This document shows positions 21,714 through 30,316 of a stretch of DNA of 35,046 nt, piece by piece; position 1 is the stretch's first letter; every line of letters starts with the position of its first letter. The DNA comes from Kiritimatiellia bacterium. Lineage in GTDB: Bacteria > Verrucomicrobiota > Kiritimatiellia > RFP12 > UBA1067. The position numbers and the translations under genes are program-made. Below the pieces are notes generated by a model. It was given only the letters and a program-made list of their open reading frames with translations, made no database searches and had not been told where the DNA came from. The DNA is taken from assembly GCA_017450695.1 (NCBI GenBank), contig JAFSTA010000043.1:1-35046 (forward strand), in the 5' to 3' direction.

Positions 21714-23705
21714 TCAGCGGTGCGGCGTCACGCCGAGAAATTTGCCGCCTATCCCGCGATGGAACGTTGTCGCCTTGTTATCATGGTTGGCGCTTAGCCG
21801 AAAATGCGTCAGGTCTTCTGGCACTTCCTCCATGCGCAACAGCTTCTGATACCGGTCGCGCTGGAGCGGTCTGCTGGGTTTGAGCACGACGGTGCCTTCC
21901 CCTTTGACGGAAATCGACTTCACAAACGCCTTCTCCGGATCGGCGGGAAGACGCAGAAAACTCCCTTCCTTCATCTCCAGATTACCCGCGACCTTCATTT
22001 CGTCCACGACCGCGAGCGAACCGTCGAGCCGGACGCGGTTCGCGCGCACGGCGGAGAAGGCGATCCCGTGTCCGCCGCGCGTCATGATGCGGACATTGTC
22101 TTCCAGATCGACGACCTTGACCCCGCGCAAGTCGATGTTCGCGCTCTCCGCAATCGCCCATCCTTCGATGGTGAATGATTTGTAGGCGAATTTCGTGTCC
22201 GGCGGGATCGAGGGCAACGCCTTCCCGGAGACCTTGACCGCCGTTTCCTTGGTAGGTAACGCGACGATCCTCTCTCCAAGGGAATTGACGCAGAACCAGT
22301 TTCCGGCATTGTCTATGTCGTCAGAACCCTGTTCTCCGCACCAGGAGGCGGTGACGGCGACGGCTCCGCGATAGTTCTCGTGGAAGGTCGTCGCGTAGCT
22401 TTTCGTCTCGCGCTCCCGAAACGTCCGCGTGAACACGCGCACATCGTCCAGCCGCACGCCGCCCTCGCCGCGTGGTTCGTTGATGCCGTACACGCCGATC
22501 CCTCCCGCCATTCCGCCCACCGCGAACGCCGGCGTGAAAACGCAGCCCGCGCACTTCGTCTGCATGTCGATCTTTGCCGCCGGCTTGCCGTCCACCACAA
22601 CCGCCGCCAGAGTGCCGTCGCGCGTCGTCAAGATGACGGAATGAGGCTTCGACAGGAAATCCGTCACGGGTATCGTCGCCGTCGAGACGATTGTGTACTT
22701 CTTCCCCAGCACGGATGCGATGACATGCGCCGCGAGCACGTCCTTCTGGGAGGTGGTCGCGAGGAGGACAGCCTTGCCTGCACCTTCCTTCGCCGAACCG
22801 AGGGAGGCGATCGCGACATTGCCGTCTCTCGGAAACCAGCCGTGCAGGGCAATCGTCATGTTGCCGTCGGCGAGTTCGTTCACCTTTCCTTCGGTGGCGC
22901 CAGTGAGCCACACGCCGGCCTTGTCGGACGTATCCTTCGCGGCGAGTGAATTGAGGGAACAGAACTTCTTGTCGTTGCGCACAACGCCGGGCACGGTTCC
23001 GTTGTACGTCCACTGGAACACCGGATCGTAGATGGTTTGCATCTGCCGCCACTCGGCAATGAGTCCGTCGAAATCCTTGTCGAACAGCTTCTTCCAGGGA
23101 TCCTTTCCGTAATCCCGGTACCCCTTGAGTATCTTGAAGATTGTCCCCTCGCCGTAGTTCTGCGTCATGAAGTCGATGAAGTTGGCGCCCGAAACGTATT
23201 TCCCGTAGTTCCGCCCGCCGCGCAACGCTTTGTAGCGGAGTCCGAGAACGTAGGGGGGATTGGAACATCTGTGGTAGTTCACCCTGTAATTGCGCACCCA
23301 GTCAGCCATCGCCTCGGTGAAGACGCCGTCGGACCCCATGTCGAGAACGTGCGTCATCTCGTGGCAGAGTAGTCCCATGCCGCCAGACCCGTCGCCGTCC
23401 GGATGTTCCCCCACTTTCCAGGTGATTCTCTTTCCCGACGCGAATGCCGGGTTGCCGCCCTTGGTGGGCGAGAGGAAGAGGGTTATTGTGAAGTCCTCAT
23501 GGATACGTGAACGTTCGTGGTCTCCGTAGAGAGCCTTGCATATCAGCGGCGCAAGAACTTCCATCTGCTCGCGAATGTAACACCTCTCGCCCCACTGGCG
23601 GCACTCCTCCGGGGTACGGTCGTCCCAGACCACGTTCAGCGCAACCGCGCTCGTCACCGTAAAGCCCGCTGCCAACAGAAGAAATACGTGTCGCGTCATT
23701 TTCAC
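21714..23705 (-). CDS. Secreted basic secretory protein-type metallopeptidase with LamG-like domain
   Basis: This 663-residue protein begins with a signal peptide (MKMTRHVFLLLAAGFTVTSA). The first 240 residues match the BSP family (PF04450): LNVVWDDRTPEECRQWGE, a zinc motif LLCHEMTHVLDM with H115, E116 and H119, then VFTEAMADWVRNY and YGKYVSGANFIDFM. A proteolytic role outside the cell is probable. Residues about 300-460 resemble a LamG/concanavalin-like sandwich (NMTIALHGWFPRDGNVAIASL, RLDDVRVFTRTF). The remainder is beta-rich with VVLKPSRPLQRDRYQKLLR, as in other large PVC surface proteins. The GTG at 23705 is preferred because AGGAG lies 8 bases upstream; the ATG two codons later is the alternative. 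It is a single gene convergent with the antiporter. Confidence 0.75.
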   Translation of the reverse strand: MKMTRHVFLLLAAGFTVTSAVALNVVWDDRTPEECRQWGERCYIREQMEVLAPLICKALYGDHERSRIHEDFTITLFLSPTKGGNPAFASGKRITWKVGEHPDGDGSGGMGLLCHEMTHVLDMGSDGVFTEAMADWVRNYRVNYHRCSNPPYVLGLRYKALRGGRNYGKYVSGANFIDFMTQNYGEGTIFKILKGYRDYGKDPWKKLFDKDFDGLIAEWRQMQTIYDPVFQWTYNGTVPGVVRNDKKFCSLNSLAAKDTSDKAGVWLTGATEGKVNELADGNMTIALHGWFPRDGNVAIASLGSAKEGAGKAVLLATTSQKDVLAAHVIASVLGKKYTIVSTATIPVTDFLSKPHSVILTTRDGTLAAVVVDGKPAAKIDMQTKCAGCVFTPAFAVGGMAGGIGVYGINEPRGEGGVRLDDVRVFTRTFRERETKSYATTFHENYRGAVAVTASWCGEQGSDDIDNAGNWFCVNSLGERIVALPTKETAVKVSGKALPSIPPDTKFAYKSFTIEGWAIAESANIDLRGVKVVDLEDNVRIMTRGGHGIAFSAVRANRVRLDGSLAVVDEMKVAGNLEMKEGSFLRLPADPEKAFVKSISVKGEGTVVLKPSRPLQRDRYQKLLRMEEVPEDLTHFRLSANHDNKATTFHRGIGGKFLGVTPHR

Positions 23706-23841
23706 GGGGTCATCTCCTCTACCGCGGAACAAACCATCGTCAACGATGCAACAACAGTCACCCGCTTGTTCGTGTTCATGCCGGCATTGTACCATAACCC
23801 CGTCCGGACAACCAACCTAATTTCGCTGCTAGCCCGGTGCC

Positions 23842-24049
23842 GGGCGCATCTGCGTTTTTCACCGTGATCCATGTAGATGCCTGCGATACCGAACGCGAAG
23901 ATTCTACCTCACGCAAAGTTCGCCACGTTCGCAAAGGTAGGGAATAATCGGCAACTTCGCGGACTTTGCGAACTTTGCGTGAGACTATGACAAAAAAACT
24001 TCTGTGTTTAAACACGGCAGACCTTTGTTGAATTATACAGATGCGCCCC
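23842..24049 (+). mobile_element. Family A element, copy 2 (208 bp)
   Basis: It runs from GGGCGCATCTG (23842-23852) to CAGATGCGCCCC (24038-24049) and has exactly the same length as copy 1. An internal inverted repeat, CTCACGCAAAGTTCGC and GCGAACTTTGCGTGAG, spans 23909-23984. No coding capacity is evident. Confidence 0.75.
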
Positions 24050-24130
24050 CCGGTGCCGCATCCATGAACGAGACCAGGTTTTACACATTGAACTCGATTC
24101 CTCGTTTGATCCATCCCGATCCCCCTTATA

Positions 24131-24170
24131 TCTCACGCAGAGCCGCCTAGAGCGCGGAGTTTAAGAGGAT
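24131..24170 (-). repeat. Partial family B fragment, reverse orientation
   Basis: Read on the minus strand it gives CTCCGCGCTCTAGG then GGCTCTGCGTGAGATA, like the right end of the family B copy near 29935-29970. The rest of 23706-24530 outside the listed repeats shows no gene. Confidence 0.5.
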
Positions 24171-24255
24171 ATCTCGCTTGATTCGTTCTTGATTTCTTCT
24201 CTTCATAACTTTCATTCCTAAATTCCTCTGTTACCTTTCCTGAATAACGGTTTTT

Positions 24256-24448
24256 ATCTCTCGCAGAGGCGCAGAGGCGCGGAGATTTTGTGGGTTTACG
24301 ACAATTTTCCGAACAAAATTCGATTCACCTGTCGGGTGAAGGGTCGTCCCCTTCCTTGCAGTCCGACCATACCGCTTTTTCATTTCAAATCCCGTTGTTT
24401 TCATGCCTTTCTAGCCTACTCTGCGCCCTCCGCGTCTCTGCGAGAGAT
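24256..24448 (+). mobile_element. Family B element, copy 1 (193 bp)
   Basis: The ends are inverted: ATCTCTCGCAGAGGCG at the left and TCTCTGCGAGAGAT at the right. The interior shares GGCGCGGAGATTTTGTGGGT, a variant of TTTTCCGAAC, and ATTCGATTCACCTG...GGGTGAAGG with 29783-29966. Confidence 0.65.
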
Positions 24449-24530
24449 ATTCAACAGATGATCAACAGAGGTAGGTTAAATGCGGTCCTGTTTCGGGGAA
24501 GCAAACACCGTCCGGTTGTGTGCGCACCTG

Positions 24531-27041
24531 CTACTGCATCTGATAGTCCTTGCGGCTGATCACGGTGCTGTATAGTCCCACGTTTTCGTCGGTATAGTGG
24601 CGGTCCACGCCGGTGTAAACCAAACTGGTGTCCTCGTAACGTTTGAACTTGTACACCGCGTCGTTCATCAGCGATTCGTTGAACACGTTCAGGCTCACCA
24701 GCAGTTCGAAGTCCTTCACCTCCAACCCCGTCACCTTCTTGAACAACTCCGGCTCCAGCTGCGTGATCACATCCCGAAGGCTGTATTCGCGGTAGTCGGT
24801 GAGGTACATGAATACCGGCACCCTTGTCGCGAACTTGATCAGCTTCTCCTGGATCATCTTGCGCTTGGACTTGTACTCCTTCTCGGCCTCCGACAACTCC
24901 TTCTTTTCCTTCGGCGATGGTTTTTTCCCGTCCCGCTTGGCTTTCTTCACCGCGTTGGAGGTGTTGATGATGGTCTCGATTTCCGAGTTCAGGCTGCGGA
25001 ATCCCTCGATGCGCATCAGCGCCGCCATCGCCTCGTCATTCGCCAGCAGACGCGCGAGCGTGTCGTTATCGACATTCACGAGCAGCGCGCTTTCCCACCG
25101 TTTGGCGAGCAACGTGGCCGACGTCCCCGCCATCGCGATGTCGAGGATTTCCGCCGCGTTCACCTGCCGCATCGCGCTGCCGTCATAGGCCAGCACCGGA
25201 AGGAAACTGATGAATTCCCCAACCTTCTTTTCCGGGTTGTTCTCCGCGACGTTCAACCGGCAGCTGTAGTCGGATATCTGTCGCAGCGCCCGGTCCAGCG
25301 CGAAGTCGAACACGTAGCACTCCCGCTTGACGATCTCGCGTTCGCCGTTGTCTCGGGTGATCTCCCACGGACTCTGGACGCGGAATGCCGCCTGGAAGTA
25401 GGTTTCCGGCGATGTCAGATTCCGCAGCATGAAGATGCCCGTCCACGGCTTAATCGTGACGCCGGTCGTCAGCTTCCCGCACGACAGCGTGATGGTCTTG
25501 CTCTCCAGCGGGTCCTCCATACTCCGCCGCACCGGTTCCAGCGCGGCCGCGCCGATGCACGCCGCCGCCCCCGCGCAGACGTTCACCTTGTAATCGTGAT
25601 AAAAGGTGTTCTGCTTCTGCGCGAGCAGGTTCGCCATCGCGTGGCACGCCGCCACGCTCGGCAGGAACCAGAGCGTGTGGGTCAGCACGTTCAGAAGACG
25701 CGTGTCCGAAAACGGCATCGGCGGTTTCTGCGCCCCCAGTTTCAGTTCATCGACGGCCGTTTCGAGGTACGATCCTCGGATCAGGTCCAGCCACTTCTGC
25801 ACGTATGTCGCGTACTTGAAGTGCGCGTCCTTACCCGTCCCCTCGGCGGAAAAGAAGACGTTCAGGTCAAACTCGTCAAACTCCCCGCCGCTGGCGATAC
25901 GCCGGATGCTGTCGGGGATCTTGTAGGTCAGCATGACCATCCTCGGCAACGCGGCGTACGGATTCTCCCCAGGACCTTTCCACTCTTCCTTCGCCTTCTG
26001 CTCGTCGGAATAGGTCCAGTTGTAGATCTGCTCCTCGATGAACTCCCCTGAGTTCAAGGCGCGGAACGGCGTACCGGAGAGATAGAGATAGTACGACGTG
26101 GTAATCGGCAGCCAGCTCTCGTCGTATGCGTTCCCGGCGTCATAGTCGGAAAGGTCTTCCTCGTAGGCGTCCTCGTCCTGCTCGAACAACTTCTTCGCGC
26201 TGTCCTTCCACGCCCCGAAATGGTACTCGTCGAAGATCACCAGATCCCAGTTCATGGTGTGGACCCACTCGTTGTTTGTCTTGATGCCGCCGGTTGCCTT
26301 GTTCACGCCGAGGAAATCTTGGAACGATCCGAAACAGACAATCGGACGAGACTTGTCCGCCTGCTGGTACTGCTCGTCATTCGTCAACCCGCCCGGTGCG
26401 GCGGGGCGCGTGATGAACTGCCAACCCTCGAAATCGACGTGCGTCAACAGATCCTCCCGCCACGCCGTCTGTACCGCCGGCTTGAAGGTCAGGATCAATA
26501 TCCGTTTCATTTTCATCCGCTTAGCCAGCTGGTAGGCGGCAAAGGTCTTTCCAAAACGCATCTTTGCGTTCCACAGGAATTTCGGTGTCTTGCCGCTATT
26601 CTCCTTGCGGGCGCTCTTGAAATACTGCTCGGTCATCTCCACCGCGCGTTCCTGCTCCGGGCGCATGGCGAACGTCTGCGTCCGGTTTTCGAGGTTTTCC
26701 GTCCCCGTGGTCACCGCCACGACGGCCGCCCGCACATCGTCCAGCGAACACCGGAACCACTCGTTCTTGTCCGCCCCCGCATTCAGTTGCTTTTTGCCTC
26801 TTGCCTTCAAAGCGGCGTGGTCGGTGAAACAGCTGCCGTCGGTTTTCATCGCGGGCCATTGACCGAGGATATGGTATTGCACGGCGGCGGTCTGTACTTG
26901 CTCCTTGATGCGTGTCTTCACGTCGCGCTCCGTGTAGCCCACCTTGATGTACCCTTTGTGTGTCGCGACACCTACGAATTCGTATGCGTAAATCGTCGGG
27001 CGCGAACCCGTCCTCTGCGGAAAGAAATCGGTGTTAGCCAT
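24531..27041 (-). CDS. Restriction-type DEAD/DEAH helicase with N-terminal GIY-YIG (T5orf172) domain
   Basis: This 836-residue cytoplasmic protein is the putative restriction subunit. Residues about 15-105 match the T5orf172/GIY-YIG nuclease pattern: IYAYEFVGVATHKGYIKVGY, TERDVKTRIKEQ, and the acidic residue E94 in KNEWFRCSLDDV. Residues from about 125 form a superfamily 2 helicase: Walker A in WNAKMRFGKTFAAYQ (GKT 164-166), LILTFKPAVQTAW, and a DEYH box at 271-274. RFRALNS-like and TGVTIKPW segments belong to the motor's second lobe. It would move along DNA and cut near unmodified sites. The start overlaps the methyltransferase stop (TAATG), so the two are coupled. A charged coiled segment lies near residues 685-725. 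Cleavage position and cofactors are unknown. Confidence 0.82.
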   Translation of the reverse strand: MANTDFFPQRTGSRPTIYAYEFVGVATHKGYIKVGYTERDVKTRIKEQVQTAAVQYHILGQWPAMKTDGSCFTDHAALKARGKKQLNAGADKNEWFRCSLDDVRAAVVAVTTGTENLENRTQTFAMRPEQERAVEMTEQYFKSARKENSGKTPKFLWNAKMRFGKTFAAYQLAKRMKMKRILILTFKPAVQTAWREDLLTHVDFEGWQFITRPAAPGGLTNDEQYQQADKSRPIVCFGSFQDFLGVNKATGGIKTNNEWVHTMNWDLVIFDEYHFGAWKDSAKKLFEQDEDAYEEDLSDYDAGNAYDESWLPITTSYYLYLSGTPFRALNSGEFIEEQIYNWTYSDEQKAKEEWKGPGENPYAALPRMVMLTYKIPDSIRRIASGGEFDEFDLNVFFSAEGTGKDAHFKYATYVQKWLDLIRGSYLETAVDELKLGAQKPPMPFSDTRLLNVLTHTLWFLPSVAACHAMANLLAQKQNTFYHDYKVNVCAGAAACIGAAALEPVRRSMEDPLESKTITLSCGKLTTGVTIKPWTGIFMLRNLTSPETYFQAAFRVQSPWEITRDNGEREIVKRECYVFDFALDRALRQISDYSCRLNVAENNPEKKVGEFISFLPVLAYDGSAMRQVNAAEILDIAMAGTSATLLAKRWESALLVNVDNDTLARLLANDEAMAALMRIEGFRSLNSEIETIINTSNAVKKAKRDGKKPSPKEKKELSEAEKEYKSKRKMIQEKLIKFATRVPVFMYLTDYREYSLRDVITQLEPELFKKVTGLEVKDFELLVSLNVFNESLMNDAVYKFKRYEDTSLVYTGVDRHYTDENVGLYSTVISRKDYQMQ

Positions 27042-28588
27042 TACTCGTCACCTCCATCCATTGGGCGAATCATCGACTCGATAAACGTGATCTCCTCATC
27101 GGTAAGCCCGTACTTCGCATAGAGTTCTTCGTCTGTCCAAGGCTTAGAGAAATCCTGCATGGGTACGAAACGGTAAGTTTTTGAAGTAGCATCTTGGCTT
27201 GTTTTGGCTAAACTATGGCAGAATCTTACAAACTTTGTTTGAAGATACGCAGCAAGGTTATTTGCTTCTGTCTTGGAAAACCTCAATGCGGCTCCGATAA
27301 CTATATATGACTCCGTACAAATTTCATCTTTACCGATAAATGCATTAAGGTTGTCATCGTTTAATTCAGTTCCAATATTATTTGCTCTTGAAGTAAATAC
27401 CTTCCATCGTCCAATCCATTCCTGATGGTTTGGAATGTCATTAAATTCAACATATCCAATCTTCTTTCCTTTACCATAACAACGTATCGGTGTGTTCATA
27501 CCTGTCGGTGTTAGATGAAATTTTTTTGTTTTAACAAAATCGGTACTCAATCCAAACGGTTTCCTTGATGACACATATTTAGCCACAACATCATCATCGC
27601 ACATAGACATGACTTTTTCTAATATCGAAAGAGATTCTCCATATCGTAAGAAAATATCAAGGTCTCTATACTTAAGAGATCGATGCATCGAATTAGTTTT
27701 ATCACCATCGTGCGTAACTACATTGACTAGATTCTTTTGATTATCAAAATCCTTTTTCCAGAGGAAGTAGCAAACACCTCCTCGAATGTTAACACCCGGA
27801 AAACAATCATCAGTGTTTGGGAAATCGTGTAATTCTTGTATGTGCGTATCTGTAATCATGTCATCCCTGAATTCATCAAGTCCCTTTCCACCAGCATACC
27901 AACGTGCAGGGATAATCATCGTAAGATACTGTGGATTTAGCTTCTTTGCTTGTTCTACGAAATAGTGATAAACCGGTTTTGCGCTTGCTTGTGCACCTCC
28001 ATCGCTCAATTGGTACGGCGGGTTGCTGATGATCACATCGAATTTCATGTTGAAGATCTCCTCTGGTTTCGTTGTGTGGATAAACTCGTAGGCGTGTGTT
28101 TCCAGAGCCTCGTCGCGGTCGTACTGGCTTTGCGACGCGCCGCAGAATTCGCACTTGCCGTCGTCCCACGTGTGGCGGGTGCTTTCAAAGCGGATGTTGC
28201 CGCCGGGGGTGTCGAATTGCGTCACCGAGTATTCACCGTCCGCCCGTTTGGAACAATAGAGGCTGCGGCGGGAGAGGTGCGAGGTCAGTTCCGTGATGGC
28301 GATTCCGAAAAGCTGACGCGTGAAGATGTGGTCGATGCGTTCCTGAAGGTCGGGAATCTTCTTCTCAAGCCCCTTCAGCAACCGCTTGGCGATCTCGCGC
28401 AGAAAGACGCCGCTCTTGCAGGCGGGATCGAGGAATGTCGTGTCGGGATTGCGGAAGAGTTTCTGTGGCAGCAGGTCGAGCATGGCGTTCGCCACCTCCG
28501 GCGGGGTGAATACTTCGTCGTTCGAGAGGTTGGCGATACAGGTCAACACGTCGGGGTTGTGTCCTGCGTTCGTGTGTTCACTTGTCAT
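27041..28588 (-). CDS. Eco57I-type N6-adenine DNA methyltransferase with AT-rich recognition half
   Basis: This 515-residue protein should methylate adenine to protect host DNA. The N-terminal half has EVFTPPEVANAMLDLLP, SAM motif I as TFLDPACKSGVFLREI (residues about 52-66), and the catalytic motif IV as IISNPPYQ (NPPY at 189-192). A single CEFCG at 147-150 could be part of a metal site. The C-terminal half (from about residue 200) should contain the target recognition domain, and its DNA (about 27160-28010) is much richer in A+T than the first half. It is the middle gene of the operon: it overlaps the preceding methyltransferase-like gene by 11 bases and the helicase start by one. I see no frameshift. 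Confidence 0.85.
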   Translation of the reverse strand: MTSEHTNAGHNPDVLTCIANLSNDEVFTPPEVANAMLDLLPQKLFRNPDTTFLDPACKSGVFLREIAKRLLKGLEKKIPDLQERIDHIFTRQLFGIAITELTSHLSRRSLYCSKRADGEYSVTQFDTPGGNIRFESTRHTWDDGKCEFCGASQSQYDRDEALETHAYEFIHTTKPEEIFNMKFDVIISNPPYQLSDGGAQASAKPVYHYFVEQAKKLNPQYLTMIIPARWYAGGKGLDEFRDDMITDTHIQELHDFPNTDDCFPGVNIRGGVCYFLWKKDFDNQKNLVNVVTHDGDKTNSMHRSLKYRDLDIFLRYGESLSILEKVMSMCDDDVVAKYVSSRKPFGLSTDFVKTKKFHLTPTGMNTPIRCYGKGKKIGYVEFNDIPNHQEWIGRWKVFTSRANNIGTELNDDNLNAFIGKDEICTESYIVIGAALRFSKTEANNLAAYLQTKFVRFCHSLAKTSQDATSKTYRFVPMQDFSKPWTDEELYAKYGLTDEEITFIESMIRPMDGGDE

Positions 28589-29285
28589 AGTCTTGAACCT
28601 TTCTGTAATCGGTAATGTACTGCTTGAGGAATGTCGGCTCGACGGATCCGTCCGCCGAGGCGAAGAGGTCGCCCTGTCCCGTCGTCCGGATCTCGTCCTC
28701 GATCTTCGCGCTGCTCAACAGCTCCGCGAAGGAATAGTCCTTGCGCTGCATCCGCGTGTCGTGGAAGGGGAAGGACCATTCGGAGAAGACGATCGGTTCG
28801 TTCGTGTCGTTTTGGTTTTCATCGACCCGCATCAGGGTCAGCGCGTTCCCGCAGACGATGTTGCGGCGCAGGATGAAACGGACCGCCTCGCGGCACTCCG
28901 CGTTCGTTTCGTTTCCACAGACCGCCGCGTACTCGGCATCCCAAATGCCGTAGAGCCGTTCCCGGCAGGTATCTACGTTGTCCGCCATCAGATCCACGCC
29001 GTAGAGGCTGGAGACAGCCATGACAGACTGCCGCTCGAATTCGGGCGGGAACGGTTTTCCCTTTCCTGGCGGGATGGATTGTTTTTTGGAGGCAACCAGT
29101 TTCCGGCGCAGGATTTCGGCGAGAAAGTTGCCGTCCCCGCAGGCGGGTTCGAGAAAACGGGAATCGACGCGCTCGGTTTCGGGCTTCACCAAATCGAGCA
29201 TGGCGTTCACCTCGCGTTCGGCGGTGAACACCTCTCCGAAAGCGCTGACGCGCTCGCGGCTTTTCACCTGGTCTGACGGTTGCAT
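28578..29285 (-). CDS. Methyltransferase-like protein lacking the NPPY catalytic motif
   Basis: This 235-residue first gene of the operon begins like its downstream partner: FGEVFTAEREVNAMLDLVKP, then SAM motif I in SRFLEPACGDGNFLAEIL (residues about 43-58), LYGVDLMADNVDTCRERL and NIVCGNALTL. Where N6-adenine enzymes carry (D/N)PP(Y/F), the sequence instead reads IVFSEWSFPFHDTRM, so catalytic motif IV is absent. The protein stops soon after, with no recognition domain. It is probably a non-catalytic SAM-binding partner, a split subunit or a duplicated remnant kept by the operon. The 11-base overlap with the next gene and an intact frame argue against simple decay. GAGAGGA precedes the start, and a second ATG lies 4 bases upstream out of frame. 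Confidence 0.75.
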   Translation of the reverse strand: MQPSDQVKSRERVSAFGEVFTAEREVNAMLDLVKPETERVDSRFLEPACGDGNFLAEILRRKLVASKKQSIPPGKGKPFPPEFERQSVMAVSSLYGVDLMADNVDTCRERLYGIWDAEYAAVCGNETNAECREAVRFILRRNIVCGNALTLMRVDENQNDTNEPIVFSEWSFPFHDTRMQRKDYSFAELLSSAKIEDEIRTTGQGDLFASADGSVEPTFLKQYITDYRKVQDYDK

Positions 29286-29473
29286 TCATTCCTCTCGGCG
29301 TGTACGCACCACAGTCGCCGCCGGGGAAATCCCGATGCATAAAAAAGAGCGCACTCCCTTTCCGTGCACTCTGCGGAAGCCCTGGTACAGGCATACTCTG
29401 AATACACGGAGAGACAGCACGCCCATACGGGCGCACCATCGCCCTCATGCCGTTCAGAGTTTGAAATAGTACC

Positions 29474-29502
29474 AGTATTTCCGCAGAACAGCGTGTTAGC
29501 AA
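29474..29502 (-). promoter_or_regulatory. Weak candidate promoter for the restriction-modification operon
   Basis: On the minus strand TTGCTA (29502-29497) and AATACT (29479-29474) are 17 bases apart, leaving a leader of about 180 bases. Each box matches 4 of 6 consensus bases. No gene is seen between 29286 and 29645. Confidence 0.3.
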
Positions 29503-29645
29503 ATGATGTTAAACTAACTGCGCGAAGGGTTTGACGCCTCCGCTCCAGCATCGGTCTCGACAGTTGCCCATAGAAACCGAACGAAGGGAGTGTAGCACAC
29601 CCCGCTCCGTGGTTTCAGGTTCGAATTTCAACCGATGCGGGTTCG

Positions 29646-30091
29646 GGGCGCATCTGTATAATTCAACAAAGGTCTGCCGTGTTTAAACCCAGAAGTTTTC
29701 ATGTCATGGTCTCACGCCAAGTTCGCGAAGTCCGCGAAGTTGCCGGTTATTCCCTTGTTCATTGTATCTGCCAGTGGTTTTGATCTCTCGCGGAGGCGCG
29801 GAGATTTTGTGGGTTTCCGGCAGTTTTCCGAACGAGGTTCGATTCACCTGCTGGGTGAAGGATCATCTCCTTCCGTTTGGCTCAACAATCCCGCTTCTTC
29901 ATTTGAAAACTCTGTTCCAGGACTGATCTCCGCGTACTCTGCGCCCGCGGCGGCTCTGCGTGAGAAACCAAACGAGGGAAGCTGGGGGTATTCCCCCTTT
30001 GCGAACGTAGCGGACTTTGCGTGAGGTTGAATCTCCGCGTTCGGTATCGTAGGTATCTACATGGATCACGGTGAAAAATGCAGATACGCCC
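29646..30091 (-). mobile_element. Family A element, copy 3, interrupted by a family B insertion
   Basis: The ends are GGGCGCATCTG (29646-29656) and CAGATACGCCC (30081-30091). The left part (to about 29754) and the right part (from about 29996) together match the reverse complement of copy 2 almost continuously: CAACAAAGGTCTGCCGTGTT on the left, GGATCACGGTGAAAAATGCA on the right. The 446-bp length equals 208 plus about 240 inserted bases. Confidence 0.75.
29755..29988 (+). mobile_element. Family B element, copy 2, inserted in family A copy 3
   Basis: The segment lies between two TATTCCC copies (29748-29754 and 29989-29995) that occur once in uninterrupted family A copies, a probable 7-bp target duplication. 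Its interior (from about 29783) is similar to 24256-24448: GCGCGGAGATTTTGTGGGTT, TTTTCCGAAC, and GATTCACCTGCTGGGTGAAG. Confidence 0.65.
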
Positions 30092-30223
30092 GCGGGTTCG
30101 CGACGAAGCGCGTCTCCCTCCGTGTTTCTGTGTCTCCGTGTGAGGAAAACGCAGAAGTTTCGACATCTGTAATTCCTCGTACGCACGGGAAAAGGGGTGA
30201 AAATTTACAAAATGAAGAATTAT

Positions 30224-30264
30224 TCAACTTTAACGTTGACTAAATCACCAGATTGTGCTACTAT
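30224..30264 (+). promoter_or_regulatory. Promoter and possible operator of the XRE/ImmA module
   Basis: TTGACT (30236-30241) and TACTAT (30259-30264) are 17 bases apart. TCAAC-N6-GTTGA (30224-30239) is an inverted repeat overlapping the -35 box, suited to autorepression by the XRE protein encoded 53 bases downstream. Confidence 0.65.
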
Positions 30265-30316
30265 GTTCTTGTTCTTTGTTACGGCAGGATGGAATTCCGT
30301 CGAGAAAAGGGGTTGT

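Noticed and set aside
29550-29645. GGTTCGAATTTCAACC, resembling a tRNA T-arm and hence a possible att site
   Set aside because: No acceptor or anticodon stems can be drawn around it, and no integrase or matching direct repeat is present in the window.
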